Of a stretch of DNA of 64,000 nucleotides, positions 47,102 through 60,629 are shown piece after piece; position 1 is the stretch's first letter, and the number at the start of each line of letters is the position of its first letter. This stretch comes from Takakia lepidozioides (Eukaryota; Streptophyta; Takakiopsida; Takakiales; Takakiaceae). The notes under the pieces are model-generated. The model was not told where the DNA came from and did not search any database. It saw nothing but the letters and a program-made list of their open reading frames with translations. The stretch spans positions 32,984,001-33,048,000 of the forward strand of contig CM060731.1 of assembly GCA_030704615.1 (NCBI GenBank), given 5' to 3'. A program made the position numbers and the translations under genes.

Positions 47102-50100
47102 TTAAAATGACAGATCTCCATTAGGGTGCCCAGTAGAGCCATTGTGAGGCTTTTCTGTCTGACCTTGAAACAGGTCACCTAGCATTTGCTCGATCATTTC
47201 AGGCAAGTACTTAACATATTTGTTAGGGCCAGCACCCAAGTCTAACAAGGGGCCATAACTCTGAATGTAGCTCCTGTAGGCAGGAACAATGGCCTGCACA
47301 ACTGCGAGCCGGGTCCCATCTCTCAAGTCATCCTCTGAGATGGTCCATCTTGAGTGTCTTCGGCAAACATCCTCAAATGCTGCAGTGAATGATCTTAGGC
47401 GCTGTCGCACCAGTTCACGAGCCACTGCTTTTCCCCCTGAAGACACCAAGAGCCCCTCACGACTAAGATGGAGTAACACACGGCGCCAACCTTCCTTCTG
47501 ATACCCAAGGGCATGTTGCTCCACCTGCAAGATCATGGGATGTCCACAATCATAAACAGAGATGAAATAATACGAGTCTTTGAGAGGTTAGAAAAGAATG
47601 TACTCATAAGACGTTGTTTGCCGTAGCCTAGAGAGGTTAGAAAAGAGAGAAAGAGAGAGACCTCATGGCATCCACAAGAAACCAAAGGACCAGAACTCAC
47701 TAGACATTGCTCAGGGTACAAGAGGGAGAGACAGAGAGAAGGAACAAGGGAGCCCCCAGGAAACAGCCACAGCCACAGCCACAGCCAGAGTCAGAGTACA
47801 TCTCTCAGATATCCTCTCTCCATCCAAATGCCCTTTTCTAGATCGTATTACAGGCCATGTTAAGTATCTGTGGTCTCAGTCAGGTCCATAGGAGTGCTGG
47901 AATCAACATTCTGGTTTCTGGCATGATACTTATACCAGCTTGTACATCATACAATACTCGATTCGTGTAGCTCGATTGTCATTAGTTGTGTTCGAGCACA
48001 ATGACCATTTCCAGGTATGACTGTATGTAGAAACCATGACAAACTTGGAGAGGGTCGATATCATGTAGAGACAACATTTCCCAGTCGGTGTTTGCAGGAA
48101 TGCTCAATGAGCACACACACATAAAAAAAACTTTCCTCTTGGTGCGAGAACCCTACCTTGCGGCCATGCTCGGAGAGCCAGGTCTCACCCAGCAGCACCC
48201 CGAGCTCACACTTTTTGCAGCGTGTCCGCATATACCAAATGTTATTCATCAGAAAGATGTGCCTCTGGGCGAGGTCAGAATACTCCTTTGAACGGTCCTC
48301 CACTTGGCGTTCGAGTGCTTGCAGGAAAAGTAGAATCCCATGGGGTAGCCCCCGCTCCTCAGGTCGCCCCTCACCCCGCCAACTCTGCTCGATCTTCAAC
48401 ACTTGGTCCATAATTGGGCTGTAGAATTCACTGACGAGATACTTGAGGTAATTGACCACGTAGCTGCAGAGTCGAGTTACACTACCGTCACAGACAATGG
48501 GCCCCTCATTCTGTTCCTCCACCCACTGCTTGAACTCCCAGAACGTTTTGGAGGCTCCATAAACAACCTGCATCCATTTTGTTCAATTGGTGAATCCAAA
48601 GGGCTCCTCAGAGTTAAAGTATTGTTGCCTGCAAGGTGCAGAAGGTTTGCAGAATATCACGATGCAAGTAAAAGGAATACCCTCTGAGGCAATCACAAAC
48701 CAGAAGAGCAATCGGTTTGTTGATGTTGCCACTGAATGACAAACATGTGCAGAGTTAACCAACCAAGCATCTTGCCATACATTTGACTTTGAAGTAAACT
48801 AGCAATTTCATTGTTTGTACCAATTACATTTAGATCAAGTTCACCACAAACCAAATCTACACACTTGATTAGTTCAATGGCCTTGTGATTGCTCCTAGAC
48901 ATGTAGGCAATACTCCATCATAATATGTACTAAAACAAGACAGCAGTCAGAAGATCAGGACAGCAAAGACCAAGCCAAGCATTTAAAGTTCTGATCAGGC
49001 TCTACACTTGCAGATTTGGCAGAATTCAACGTCTAAGTTGTGTAGCAACCTGTTTTTGAAGCTCCCGCACTCGCAAGCGAATCTCAAGGCAGCCCTCCCC
49101 CTCAAAGACTTTGGCCACACTGGGAGCACAATTCTCCAAGGCCTCAAACATGTCAAGCAGCTTGAAAAGCTTTTCAGGAGCCCGCTGGCTGCGTGCAACC
49201 CCTTCCCCGAACTTCAAAAAGGCACTCATCCCAGTGTGGGCCACCTTGCAAAAGCAATCAACCCACACTGACTGCCCCAGATTGCCAAAAATTTGGCTGG
49301 CAAGTTGCCTTTCCCTGGAATACAATACCTTCACTGCCACCTCAATCTGCTGAGCCCATGATGCTATCATGGTTTGCAGCTCCTCCCACTCTATTTTATC
49401 GACTGCCTCTGCACTAGAGTTTTTCAAATAGTCCACATGCAGTGCCTGCAAGGTAGCACGCATATGTTTAGATTCTATCTAAACATATACGTAAATCTAA
49501 ACGTATACGTTTTGTTTTCAAACTTACAGTTAATTACTCACAACCACCAGAGTCCTGTGCCCCATCTATTTATTATGAATATGGTCTTTCTTTCTTTTCC
49601 TAGTCTTTTCTTTCCCTGGCGCTTTGGAATTTCTGTGAATGTATTACGTTGTGGTTGTCCAATCCAAGGCAGTCACAATGGAAGTAAATCTAACAGATAG
49701 ACAATTTATACCTGCAAGCTCACAAAGGCCCGAGAGCTCCGAATTTCCCAGTACGTATCCATACATGCTTGAGCTTGATGATTGGCTGCCAGTCTTTTCA
49801 TAATGGAATGCAATTTATCCATCACTGCAGTTGGGAAAAGGTATGAACTCTTTTCAGGAGCAGTAGACTCATCTGTCTGGACAGGCACCCGTTCAGGGAG
49901 GGACAATGGCAGACTATGCTCAACTACTAGGCACTTGAACTCCGCCTCCAACTTCTCCAGTGCAATACCTAGCAACCCCCCATCCAGCCCTGATGATGCC
50001 TTACCTGCACAAATACCCATTACTTTTAGTTCTCTCTCTCTCTCTCTTTCTTGATCTCTTTTTTTATCCTGATGGTGGCTAAGCTCCTGGTAACACCATT

Positions 50101-52153
50101 CAAGAAGTGCCTAATCCCTTTGGAATTTCATGCCGAACAGAACAGGAAACCAACCATGTCCTACTTAACAACACTCTTGAATTGCCTAGTCCATGTCTCT
50201 CTCTCTATCACTCGTGTATTACTTAATCCTGTTGTGAGAATTAATTTTTGAGCTGCTTGTACATTTCTGTTGGGAAGGCAACAGGAATATTATGTCCATA
50301 AAAGTTCCTTGTGAACGGTGCTGCTCAGTATGACAACACGGGGCTGAGTGCTGGTGTAGCAGCATAAGCAATTCTTTGCTTTGCTGATGTACTGTTGAAG
50401 AGTAACTACCACCCCCTCACCCACTAGTATGCTGTCTTTTCTTTCTATCTTGCAATCCATGAATATCTCCTAGTTAAAGTGGACATGGATATGTCAACCT
50501 GGCTTTGCAAATCACTAATCTACTGCTTGGGGGGATGTGCATAATGGGGCCAGGTGAGACAGCTTCACTTGCTTTCGAGGGTAGACATACTCCGATTGTG
50601 AGAAGGAACAAAAAAGCCCTGAGGGAAGCCTTCATGCTGCCTCATGCTTGGTGTGGAATGGTGTTGAGAGCAATCAATTGCTTGATGGACTGTAGGATGT
50701 TGTTAGGATCTGATGATCAGTGGCAGCCTTGCCATGTGCTGATCCTGTCTACAAGAATACACCGACTGTAACGCTTCATGCCTACCTTGAAATTGGTAGA
50801 AGGGTACATGGTCTTATTTAGATACTATGACCTCCTAGGGGCCCAAGTATGCCCTCATGGAGTTTTTGAATTTGCAGAATTGCCTAATAGAACCAATCCC
50901 CAACTGCTGGGCTATGACATGTCTCATAGCTGCATAATTTTGACTTCTACATAGTTTCTACTAAAAGCATTCTAAGCATGAATCTTTGGAGGCTTCTACT
51001 GTACTTCTGGAAACTGAGAAGGACCTTATAGTCAATGCCTGCATATTCACAAATCTGAGTTTTGCAGAACTTGAAAGGTTAATATGTATATGCTAGTGTC
51101 TGTTGAAAGGGCCGGACTAGATCCAAATGATCTAGGAATGGACAAGTCATGACACACCTAACTCACAGAGACACACACACTCTCTCTCACAACCCTTTGT
51201 CATTACACCTTGGGTTTCTAGTGTAATTGCACCATTTAGGAGAACGACGCATAGAGATGTTCTTTCCAAGGTCACTTCTACACCCACATGGATGCGTGCC
51301 ACTGAAACCTGAAAGGCAGGGGATCACAAAGAACCCTGATAATGAGATAAGCCATATATAGTTCAGTAATTCTGCAGGAACACTCAGACACGAGCTGCCT
51401 GAGTGGGAGCTCCAGTCTCAGTGCACATCACACTTGAGAGCACAGCTTTACTGAGGAAACAATGTGGTAACTCTCTCTGTCAATAGGCCACCGGCTAAAA
51501 TCAGATAAGGGGGAAACACTGGTTTCCCAGGAAAATTCAAACCCACAGTAGGCCAACCAAACCTTTACCCAAAACCTACCCTAATCTGTGGTAGGCCACA
51601 AAAATGCATAGATAGAGTTATAACAGTACCATGATGCATCTCTCAAAACTATACACCTACAAACCACTATGCAAATTTGCTGACCTGCCTGCTGAGCTCT
51701 CAGAGCTGTGAGTGATTCATGGAGGCGGTGTATTTGGTACTTGTCAGCAGAACCGCTTTTCCCCAGAAATTCCACTGCTTCTTGCAACCACTGTACAGCT
51801 ACAGCAGAATTCTCCTTGAGGTATTCGAGTGACTCTTCCAGCTGCATGATCGATGCCAGGTAGCGATCAAAGTCCTCTCCAGGCTTCCCCATGAGAGTCC
51901 TCTCGAGCGTATGCACCACATCAAACATTTTGAGCACAGACATTGCTGGTCCCATGGCCCGCTCAATCCGGCTGGACAATCCCTTCAATACATTTGACTG
52001 CATTTGCAACGGGGCCATCGCTTTCTCCAGAGGCGGCAATCGATCCCCAATAGTGTACAGGCGGAGCTGCAATTTGTCCAACGTCGATCCTACTTCGCGT
52101 GTCCTGTCTAATGTGCTGCAAAGCGACTGTCTTGCTGCCAGCAGCTGCACCAT
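47102..52153 (-). CDS. EXO70: EXO70 exocyst complex subunit, 5 exons, 663 aa
   Basis: Exons on the minus strand are 52,153-51,685, 50,004-49,712, 49,445-49,050, 48,567-48,157 and 47,524-47,102. Phases are 1, 0, 0, 0, with GT-AG at all four introns. The N-terminal coiled-coil region starts MVQLLAARQSLCSTLDRTRE and includes VLKMFDVVHTLERTLM. Exon 2 has LDGGLLGIALEKLEAEF, exon 3 ALHVDYLKNSS, exon 4 LCSYVVNYLKYLVSEFYSP. Exon 5 has the C-terminal signature AYRSYIQSYG ... KYVKYLPEMIEQMLGDLF. EXO70 is the exocyst subunit that binds plasma-membrane phosphoinositides and helps tether secretory vesicles during polarised growth and wall deposition. Length fits plant EXO70 (about 600-680 aa). In-frame codons continue upstream to 52,267, but ATG 52,153 gives the usual family start. 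The EXO70 subclass is not assigned. Confidence 0.94.
47763..47789 (+). repeat. (CAGCCA)n microsatellite in EXO70 intron
   Basis: About four copies of ACAGCC in the last EXO70 intron. Confidence 0.8.
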
Positions 52154-54884
52154 CGTCGCGCTCTCGCCTTGGGTCTCCGACTCTCTCTGTTCCTGGGGAA
52201 TACCGAACCATCCAGCACTCTCTAGCCCCATATTGCGACACCGTTGGATTCTCCGTGCTCTTGTCAACCATGCAGACTCTCTGTGCTCTCCTCAATCATG
52301 CCAGTCCCTTCCTCCTCGCCCTTCTCCGTACCCACATTGCCTCTCCTGCCTTCCACCCTCTCTCTCTCTCCTTGTATTTCTCTACATCTCCGCTTCAAGC
52401 TCTCCCCAACTCCTCCCCCCGCTCCCCCTCACTCAGAAGATTATGCCATCCAGCTAACAACCTTCTCTGAAACTCACACGCACGGGTATCAAAGTACCCA
52501 TTCTGCTACCAATTGCATATCCTTCACTTCAACCTGGAACCCACAACCTCAACTCGCTTCAGAAGTACTCCAAAGCACCCCGAGATACAAACACGCCTGC
52601 TTTGGCCCTCCTGCCATGCCAGTCCTGGTCTCTCTAATGCAACACCTAACGACCCTCTCCAGCCAGTGTACCCGCATTGCCATGTGCTGCATGCAAAAGG
52701 GGCGGCCAGAGTGAGGCTCTTCTGGAAGGAAGTTTGAAAGCTGCAAGCTTTGGCAGCTGACAGCGGCCAGAGAAAGAAACAGTGCCCAACCGCGCGGTCC
52801 CAACTCCAAACCGAGACCGCGTAGTGCCCCTCTGCTCAGTCTCAGGCCCCAGATATGGAAAGTTAGGTGCAGTGGGTCCCCCGTGAGATCTACTGCAGCG
52901 AGGGAATAGCGAGGATTACTTATTAGCACGGCCCCTAAGTAATCGCAGCTGTTTGGATCATTCCACCGTCGCTCGATTCAATTCAATTCTCTTTTCTTTG
53001 GCAGAATCCAGGAGTGCAGTACTTAGAGAGTGCAAGTGTGGGTGCATGCGGGATTGGGTGTGCAATTTGCAAAGCATTGCCTCAGCAAGCGGAGTTGTAG
53101 AAACAGGAAACAGTGATGGGTAAGGTTCTTTAAAGAGGCACGTGCTGGATATCACACACCGCAGGATGGGAATACAGCTCGGTAACTGCAACCGTTTGCG
53201 ATCCAAGATGGAAAGGAAGATGGGCAGCCTGTGATTGACGAGCCCACTGCAATCCTGACGTCGCTGCCTACATAATCTGGTGCATTCAATACCACCCTTC
53301 TATTTTGTATTCAAGCTGTAGTACACGTCAACACCCTTCTTCTTCCTTCTTACTGCAGTCAACGGACTGTACACAAAATGCTGAACCAGTGCCAGCGATA
53401 CTTCAGTAACTTCACAGACATATTAGCACGTACCGTTGCAGGCTTCTCCTACTAAAACACTTCATCAAGACTTTGTTCTCTAGAATCTGCTTTCTCATGA
53501 GCCGCACATTTCTCCCAAACTCCTTCGGGAAGTTGGTGGAGAATCACAAGTGATCCATGTACCTCCGCGATGAATGTGACTAGGTAGTGATTAGGTGGAT
53601 GTACTACCAAGGAGGTACTGGGTAAGGTTCAAGTAGGAGTTTAGAAGTGGGCCACCATGATAGTGCACTGGGCCCGCTCCCTAACTCCACGGAACAGAAT
53701 GTTAAGTGGAATTCCTATATGGAGGTGGCCAAAGATGTGCAGGAAGACAAAGCGAAAGGGCCAATCATCCAAGCTCAAATCATTGTGGAGCTTGAGTTTT
53801 TGCATGCTTTCAAGTGCCTCACTGATGAAAGAGTCCTTTCTGGGGTGGAGTAATGGAGATTGACTTATTAGGTCAAGTTCGACGAAAGTTCAGGGATGAA
53901 AGGGTTGGTGCTCAAAATCGACGGAAGCACTGGAACAAGTTGGTAGGTATATCTGAGTGTCCATCTGTTAAAGGATTGGGCAGTGGTCCCACCGTGAACT
54001 TTCAGCTCGACATCTTTCAGGCTAAAGGAATCCGTGTTTGCATTCAGCAAGCTTCCATAGTGATGAGCTCCAGTCACAAAACATGCTTTGAGCTCAAGCT
54101 TTAGAGGACTTGGCAGCGATGCAAAAATAAACTGGCAGGGAGTTTGCTTATGTAGTAGAAGATGGTTAAGTCTTTAGTGAAGAGTTATCACATGACCCTC
54201 TACCTCACCTTGATATTGCCCAGCCCCCAGGCTTTACCTTTGATATATCCCAGTTTCCTTGCTTCATCCTCGGACAATGACTCCATGTTTTGTTGTCATA
54301 ATGTGTGAAAGAGAATATACTCACCACGCATATAGCTCAAGCTTCAGCACTGATGGCATCTATGCTTCAAACCTTTCATTCTCTAACCTCAAGAGTAATT
54401 TCTAAAAGCTGACTGTAGTCCTCCAAAGCATTAAAAATAGGCACGTATCACTTAGTTGGACAAACTGTCCATTGGAAGTCCACAAGAAATGTAAGGTATA
54501 TTAGATTGGTAGACTTGGAAGCAGTATTTGCTCCAATTCCATGATATGGAATTATGGGTTGGATCTCCCACATCTTCTTAGAGACCAGTAGAAAACACTG
54601 CAGTGGGGTTTAACAAATTATGCCAAGTGTATCAGTGTGATCGCATCTTAGTGTCCCTCAGTTGGGTAATTCTGTAGGGGTCCCAACCAAATATTCCTCT
54701 GTGAAGTCAAATCCTCTGTGCAAGACTTGAAATGCCACAGCTCAATGAACATGCTGCCAGTTCAGGCACAAGCTATAGATGAAGCTGTCAAAACTTCTCT
54801 GTGACACCTTTCAGGTTTTTTTCACCCAGAACCTATCTGTTCATTTGAGCTCAAGTCTGTAATTGGATCAGCCTCCGTGATGCA
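52154..54884. other. Upstream region of EXO70; no gene recognised
   Basis: 2.7 kb between the EXO70 start and the end of the NAD(P)-binding protein gene, both on the minus strand. A CT-rich stretch (52,280-52,430) lies just before the EXO70 start and is likely leader or promoter. Open frames at 53,647-54,104 (+) have no recognisable similarity. Confidence 0.45.
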
Positions 54885-56278
54885 TCAAGCTAAAGCTGCA
54901 AAGAGCTCCTGAACAGACTTCTTTGGAGCATGGGGCTCAGCTATAATTTCCACTACCTTGTATGAAGCTTCTTGAATGTTGAGAGCTTCAACCGCAATGT
55001 GTGCTACAGAGTCACGGGAGATTGAGCCTCGGAAAAGAGTGTCCTGCCAAGCCACATTCCAACATTCTTTGTATTGACCTGTAAATAGTAAATCATGTCT
55101 TCATTAGAAATTTTTCCATGACAACCAGCAAAATGATAGTCTTTCCAACTGGGAGATACACAAAACACTCCCAATTATGGAATGGCATCATGATAAAATG
55201 GAGCAAGAAACCTGAAGAGCAAGAAATATGACCTACAGCTAATCAACATGAACCCAGAAACAAAGATGGAGTCAAACCTCACGGCTCATTATAAGGTTGC
55301 CACTTGGTGCATCATTCTCCAGCCCTCCAGGTCTTATAATGGTATAGTCTATGCCCGACCTTCGGATGTGGTTCTCTCCTTGAAGCTTTGCTATAAGCGT
55401 GAGCCCAAATAAGTTGAGCACTATATACGCAGGGTTAGAAAGCTGACCAATAGCTCCCCCATTGACCAGGAGTGAACTCACCAGCACAATCTTTTTTACT
55501 TTGTTCCTCTTACAGGCATCCACCAGGTTCCTTGTTCCCCAATTGTCGACCTGTAACAAAATTGCTCCCAACAGCTCCAATCCTGAGACTCTTGGGAGTG
55601 GACCAGACACCAGATTCATGATTATGCGGCACCCAACAATCAGTGACCCAACAATCAGGTGGAAAAGACTGTTTACATGAAGGATTGTGATGTATACTTT
55701 TAGTACCTTAGGGCAGGCAATTTGACAATCAATACAGCACCCTCTTGCAAGCTTTCTTTTGTCATCCCACTAGTCTGCAACTTGAATCCTGACGCGATTT
55801 AGCAGACAGACAGGGAAGGAGTACCTTCCAAGATGCCAGCAAGTCAAATGAAGTCTTGAATCCTGTAGCTACAATCAAAGCGTCCACACCACCAACCGCT
55901 TTTGCTAGCGTCTCCACACTTTGAGTGACATCTGCCAGTATCTAGACACACTTGCCACATGCTTCGTTTCAAAAACCTCAAAGAGTTGTACCCACTTTAA
56001 CATTGAACGGCGTATGGCTACTAGAAAATCAAACACACACTCTCTCTCCACATGTTTCTGAGGACTCCCATACCCCTGCCCAGTGAGCTTGCAAGATGAA
56101 GCAGCCTCCAGTGGGGACTCACAAACTCAATGTGGTCACTGCTGGGGAGAGAATCCTTAGCCTTCTCTATGCTACGGACGCCTGCACGCACTTGAAAACC
56201 CTTTGCAAGCAGCTCCTTCACAATGCGCTTGCCAGTCCGACCAGTCGCCCCGGCTACAAATACTGTCTTACTGGCCAT
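54885..56278 (-). CDS. NAD(P)-binding Rossmann protein (atypical SDR, NmrA-like), 4 exons, 234 aa
   Basis: Exons on the minus strand are 56,278-56,123, 55,941-55,825, 55,550-55,278 and 55,043-54,885, all in phase 0 with GT-AG introns. MASKTVFVAGATGRTGKRIV carries the GxxGxxG dinucleotide-binding loop at residues 10-16, and RAGVRS shortly after contains the Arg that often favours NADP(H). Exon 2 gives ADVTQSVETLAKAVGGVDAL and VATGF. Exon 3 has IVLVSSLLVNGG and DYTIIRPGGLENDAP. Exon 4 has the family motif GSISRDSVAHIAVEAL and VVEIIA before the stop. The SDR active-site YxxxK is not conserved in the usual form. It resembles the plant At2g34460 group of unknown substrate. There is no transit peptide. 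Its start is 305 bp from the divergent TolB-like gene. Confidence 0.93.
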
Positions 56279-56583
56279 TCAGTCCCCCAAAATCAGAGCA
56301 TGCATACCACAATCTGCAGAGTTCCATCCAATCCAGAGAATTTCCAAAGCAGAGCTTGAAGCCCTCTCTCTGACGCAAATACTACACCTACACTTGTGGG
56401 TCATACTGACACGTAGTGATTTGCTACAGTTTTCAATCAAATCCGAGTTTGAAATGGTTGATAGATTTTGCAGTGGCGCCATGTGGCAATTGCCAAGTGC
56501 TATTCGCTTGCGGATATACATCTCAAGAAAATGCGAGAAGGGGGTGAAAGGATGGATTGGGAGATTCTTGCAACAGACAAGAG
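56279..56583. promoter_or_regulatory. Divergent promoter region between two host genes
   Basis: 305 bp separate the start codons of the NAD(P)-binding gene (-) and the TolB-like gene (+). The region must contain both 5' leaders and promoters. No TATA box or specific motif is claimed. Confidence 0.5.
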
Positions 56584-59500
56584 ATGGGTGTTGCGGGCGC
56601 TAAGATCGTCCTGCAGCTGCTGTTAGCGTGGCTCTGGGCATGGAGTGCTGTGGCGGATTCGGAAGGAACTGTGGCGTTTGCCACCGTGGGACGAGCGGAG
56701 TATGCTTTCGATGTGTTTTCTATCACACTGCCCCCGCTTGATTTGGGGGCGTCTCCGTCCCTCAGCTTTGATGCGAAACAGCTGGAGGAAATCCGGCTCA
56801 CGGATGGCAAGTCAGTTAACTATAATGGGCAGCTTGTTGAGTGGACGCAAGGATCGGCATTATCGAAGATGTTGCAAAATCAAGGCCTCGAATTTGAAGA
56901 CGGTGGCGCTCAATTGCTTGCGTATGTCTCTGAGCGAGATGGAAGCGCGCAGATCTACTTCGATTTTTCCTCGGACGATCGGCTGCAGGGTTGGTGCATT
57001 TTACATGTTTTGTTTGTGATTCAAACTATACTTTACTCTGCCTTTCTGGTTCTTTGGGGAAAATCTGTGGACTAGTGGTGGTTCATTATGCATGTGTGTG
57101 TCGTATAAAATTTTATACAGAAGACCGGTGGGGCTTCATGGGTAAGGGATGTCCACAAGGGCCTGTAAAACCCTGAAGCAATTTGGTACTAGACTTGCTC
57201 ACTTGCCTGAAAGGAAATCATCTGTTTCACAGGCTCTCGAGGGACGATCTTGCAGTGGCCAGGAGTGAGGAGAGCAAGAGAAACAGTATCAATAGAAACT
57301 GGCAGGCTTTTGGGAGGCCGAGACCCGTCCCTCAAGGATAGGCCCTCAATAACTGGTGATAAGGTGATTTATATGTCAACTCAGGAAGCAGTTGACAGCC
57401 CACGACAGAGCTGGACTGCTGTATTTTCAACCGATTTCAAGACTGGAGCCAGCAGGCGCCTCAGTCCAGATGGGGTAACTGATTACAGCCCTTCTGTTTC
57501 TCCCTCAGGTGAGCCAATACTTTTGATATCTAATTTGAAAACAATGACAAGGGGTTTAGAAATCCCTGTTGTAATCTAGACCGAAAGGTAGAGGTCGGAG
57601 TCTTTTAAGCTTGTTATGATACCATTTGGTGGCTTTTTGTCTGGTCATAAAAGGCAGAGACACTATGCAGGTGAGTGGGTGATGGTGGCTTCTAGCCAAG
57701 GGAGGGGCTGGGCTGGAGAGATACATGACTTAGACACGGATCTCTATGTGTTCAGCGCTGTCAATGGCTCCAATCGGCGCTTGGTTGTGAGGAATGGAGG
57801 GTGGCCTTCCTGGGCAGACGATGCCAGTGTCTTCTTTCACCGGCAAGCTGATGATGGGTGGTGGAGCATCTACAAAGTCAGTTTGTCAGACACTGCAAGT
57901 ACAGAAGGTTTGCAGTGATTGCTTCCATTGCTCTTTAATGAAATGCCAAACTAGGGATCAAAAACCTAAAATGAGTCTAACGATGTAATGAATAATTGGC
58001 ACTTAGAAACTTAACGCACCTGACTGACTTGGAATGCTCTTGGACTCCTTTTGCCCAAATGCATATACTCAATCTGATGGTCCAGTTGCTATGTTTGAGG
58101 TGATATGAAAGTTGAGCGGATCACACCACCAGGCATGCATGCATTCACACCAGCAGCTTCTCAGATGGGGAAGTGGATTTCTGTGGCTACTCGACGCCCT
58201 GGATCTTCGTATCGGCATGTTGAGTTTTTCGACTTGCAAACGAAGAAGTTTGCCAAATTGACAGAATGGATCAATCCCGATGTGCACCATTATAATCCCT
58301 TTGTCTCTTCAGATTCTGGCAAAATTGGGTACCACAGATGCAGAGGAGACTCATCAGATGTCTTCTCTCCTCCCTCAATCATTCCCCATGTTGAGCATGT
58401 GAAGTCACCACTCCCACAGCTGTCCCTTCTTCGTGTGTTGGGCTCTTTTCCATCATTCTCACCCGATGGGTCGTTGATTGCCTATATACCAAACATGAGC
58501 ACTGATAGTGGTGTCTATGTGATGAAGTTGGATGGTTCAAGTAAACGGAAAATCTTTTCGGGGCTCGTTTTTGGAACTGCATGGGATCCAAAAAGGAAGG
58601 GTGTGGTGTATACGGCACATGGCCCAAATTTTGCTTCAGAGCACAGCACTGTGCATATAGTGACCATCTATAATGCAGATGTGGCCGATGTGGACACTGA
58701 TGAGGCGAGCTCCTCATGGGAAACACTAACGAAGGAGGCAAACAATGCGTTTCCCTCACCCTCGCCTGATGGCAAGTATTTAGTCTTCCGCTCAGGTCGT
58801 TCTGGGCACAAGAATCTCTACATTATGGATGCTTTCAGTGGAGAAGAGGAATATCTTCGGAGGCTGACAGAAGGGCCTTGGACAGATACGATGCCAAATT
58901 GGTCACCTGATAACCAATGGATCGCTTTTTCTTCTGACAGAGACAATCCAGGTATGCCTTTCTTGAGTTTGCTTTCTGATCTGATGTAAAGGAGAGGGTA
59001 ACAAGGGAAGGGAGCAACCTTCTGAACTTTTCTTTCTCTCTGTGGTTCTGGATTTGTTCCTCTCTCATGTTTTCTTCCATTTTGTCCCATAAGCTCTACG
59101 AGCTTTCCGCGGACATTATAAAGCACCATTTCATTTCATTTCATTTCTCTGGGGTCATCCTAGGTTTGTTTTTAATTTTGTGCAACCCATCTAACAAAGA
59201 CAACCCCATCCAGGTGGAGGAAGCTTTGCTCTGTACTTAGTTCATCCAGATGGAACAGGTCTGCACAAGGTGCTTAGTAGTGGCCAAGGGGGCCGGGTCA
59301 ACCATCCCTGCTTCAGCCCTGACTCCAAGAGTCTTGTCTTCACAGCAGATCTTGCAGGAGTGTCAGCCGATCCCATCTCTGTGCCTCACCAGTTCCAGCC
59401 ATATGGTGAGATTTTTGTTGCCAAAATTGATGGGTCTGGTGTCCAAAGGCTCACTCACAATGGATACGAAGACGGGACACCCGCGTGGGGACGCAAGTTC

Positions 59501-59617
59501 ATAGACAGCTCTGACCTATCGGAAGAAGGGGAGCAAGTCAAGTGCAAATTTGATGATGTGCACTGGCTGGAAACTAGTGGTGAAAAAGAGACCACCAGAG
59601 TCTGTGCCATCCCCTGA
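56584..59617 (+). CDS. Secreted TolB-like beta-propeller protein, 5 exons, 724 aa
   Basis: Exons are 56,584-56,989, 57,233-57,508, 57,671-57,907, 58,100-58,951 and 59,214-59,617. Every intron is phase 1 and GT-AG, splitting a Gly codon each time, so internal exons are modular. The N-terminus (MGVAGAKIVLQLLLAWLWAW, then SAVADS) is a signal peptide. The body has repeated PD40/WD40-like blades: FPSFSPDGSLIAYI, FPSPSPDGKYLVFRSG, PNWSPDNQWIAFSSD and HPCFSPDSKSLVFTAD. The order and spacing match plant TolB-related proteins of the At4g01870/At1g21670 group, whose function is poorly known. No peptidase catalytic Ser domain is attached. Predicted to be extracellular or in the secretory pathway. Confidence 0.93.
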
Positions 59618-60629
59618 CATTTGCTCAACTCCAACTCTGATAATAGTGAGCATTGGTCTCTGTAAATAACAGATATGTTGCCACGAAGAATGTACTCCTA
59701 AGATGTTGTTTGCCGTAGCATTGTGACCATCGACCCCGTGCTCAGTTTGGGTGGATGTTGCACATAAAGAGAGAGTAGTAAAATTTATGAGGAAGCGTGA
59801 TACCTTAGATGAAGGAGCTTAAGCTTTCTGAGGATTGCATATGAATAGTTTAACTCGAGTATATGTAGCAGGCAAGGCAACAGATTCTAACTCTCTGGGT
59901 TAGAGAGTTATCATCTTATAAAACTACCTTGGTATTTGATGATCTTGAGATGGGAATCTCTCTGGGTTGTATGGTTGGTCATAGTCACTGTATACGTTAC
60001 TGATCTCGTGAAGACTGGTCGTTCATCTGTTCTGGTGTATTTGTTCAATTTGCAGATCTGATATAGCATTTGTTGCATCAGTATTGAAAACTCCAAGCTG
60101 CTCTTTCCTGGAGCAATTAGCTTATCTCTATTATGAGCAGTGTTGGTATTGAAATCTTTTACATTCATAGTTCAGCTCCCTTGCTTATATGTTGGATTCT
60201 TGGAGAGTAGTAACTAACTCATCCCACTACTTGAAAACACCAGCGTTCAATAATGACTTTCCATACATCTGCTTTGCCTCCGTCTAGGCCATGCATCTTG
60301 TGACTCCCATGAGAGACGCACACTCCAAAATGTCTCGTTGTCTCCAACTGTCCAGGGCTTCTTTCACTCGTGCTGCCAAACATAGTATGAGTCTTCGCAT
60401 CACAACTTCGGATCGAGCAGCCGCCCTTGAGAGATAGCAAAGCACAGAACTCCAGGATTCATCCCTGGTGTCACCGCACATGCATCCACTGATGTTTACA
60501 CGTTAGTTCCGTTCAGGATGTGTAAAGGATGATTTTTGTTGGCACCCTTCTGCAGTTCTTCCGGCATTTTATGTGTAGGCCTGTCTGTCCCACTGTGTAA
60601 GTATGGCGAGAGAGTAGAGTGAACACAAC
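59618..60629. other. 3' flank of TolB-like gene; no gene recognised
   Basis: AT-rich, with short open frames on both strands and no recognisable protein similarity. Confidence 0.45.

Noticed and set aside
53647-54104. Two plus-strand frames as a small gene
   Set aside because: No family resemblance, and they overlap in different frames without good splice sites.
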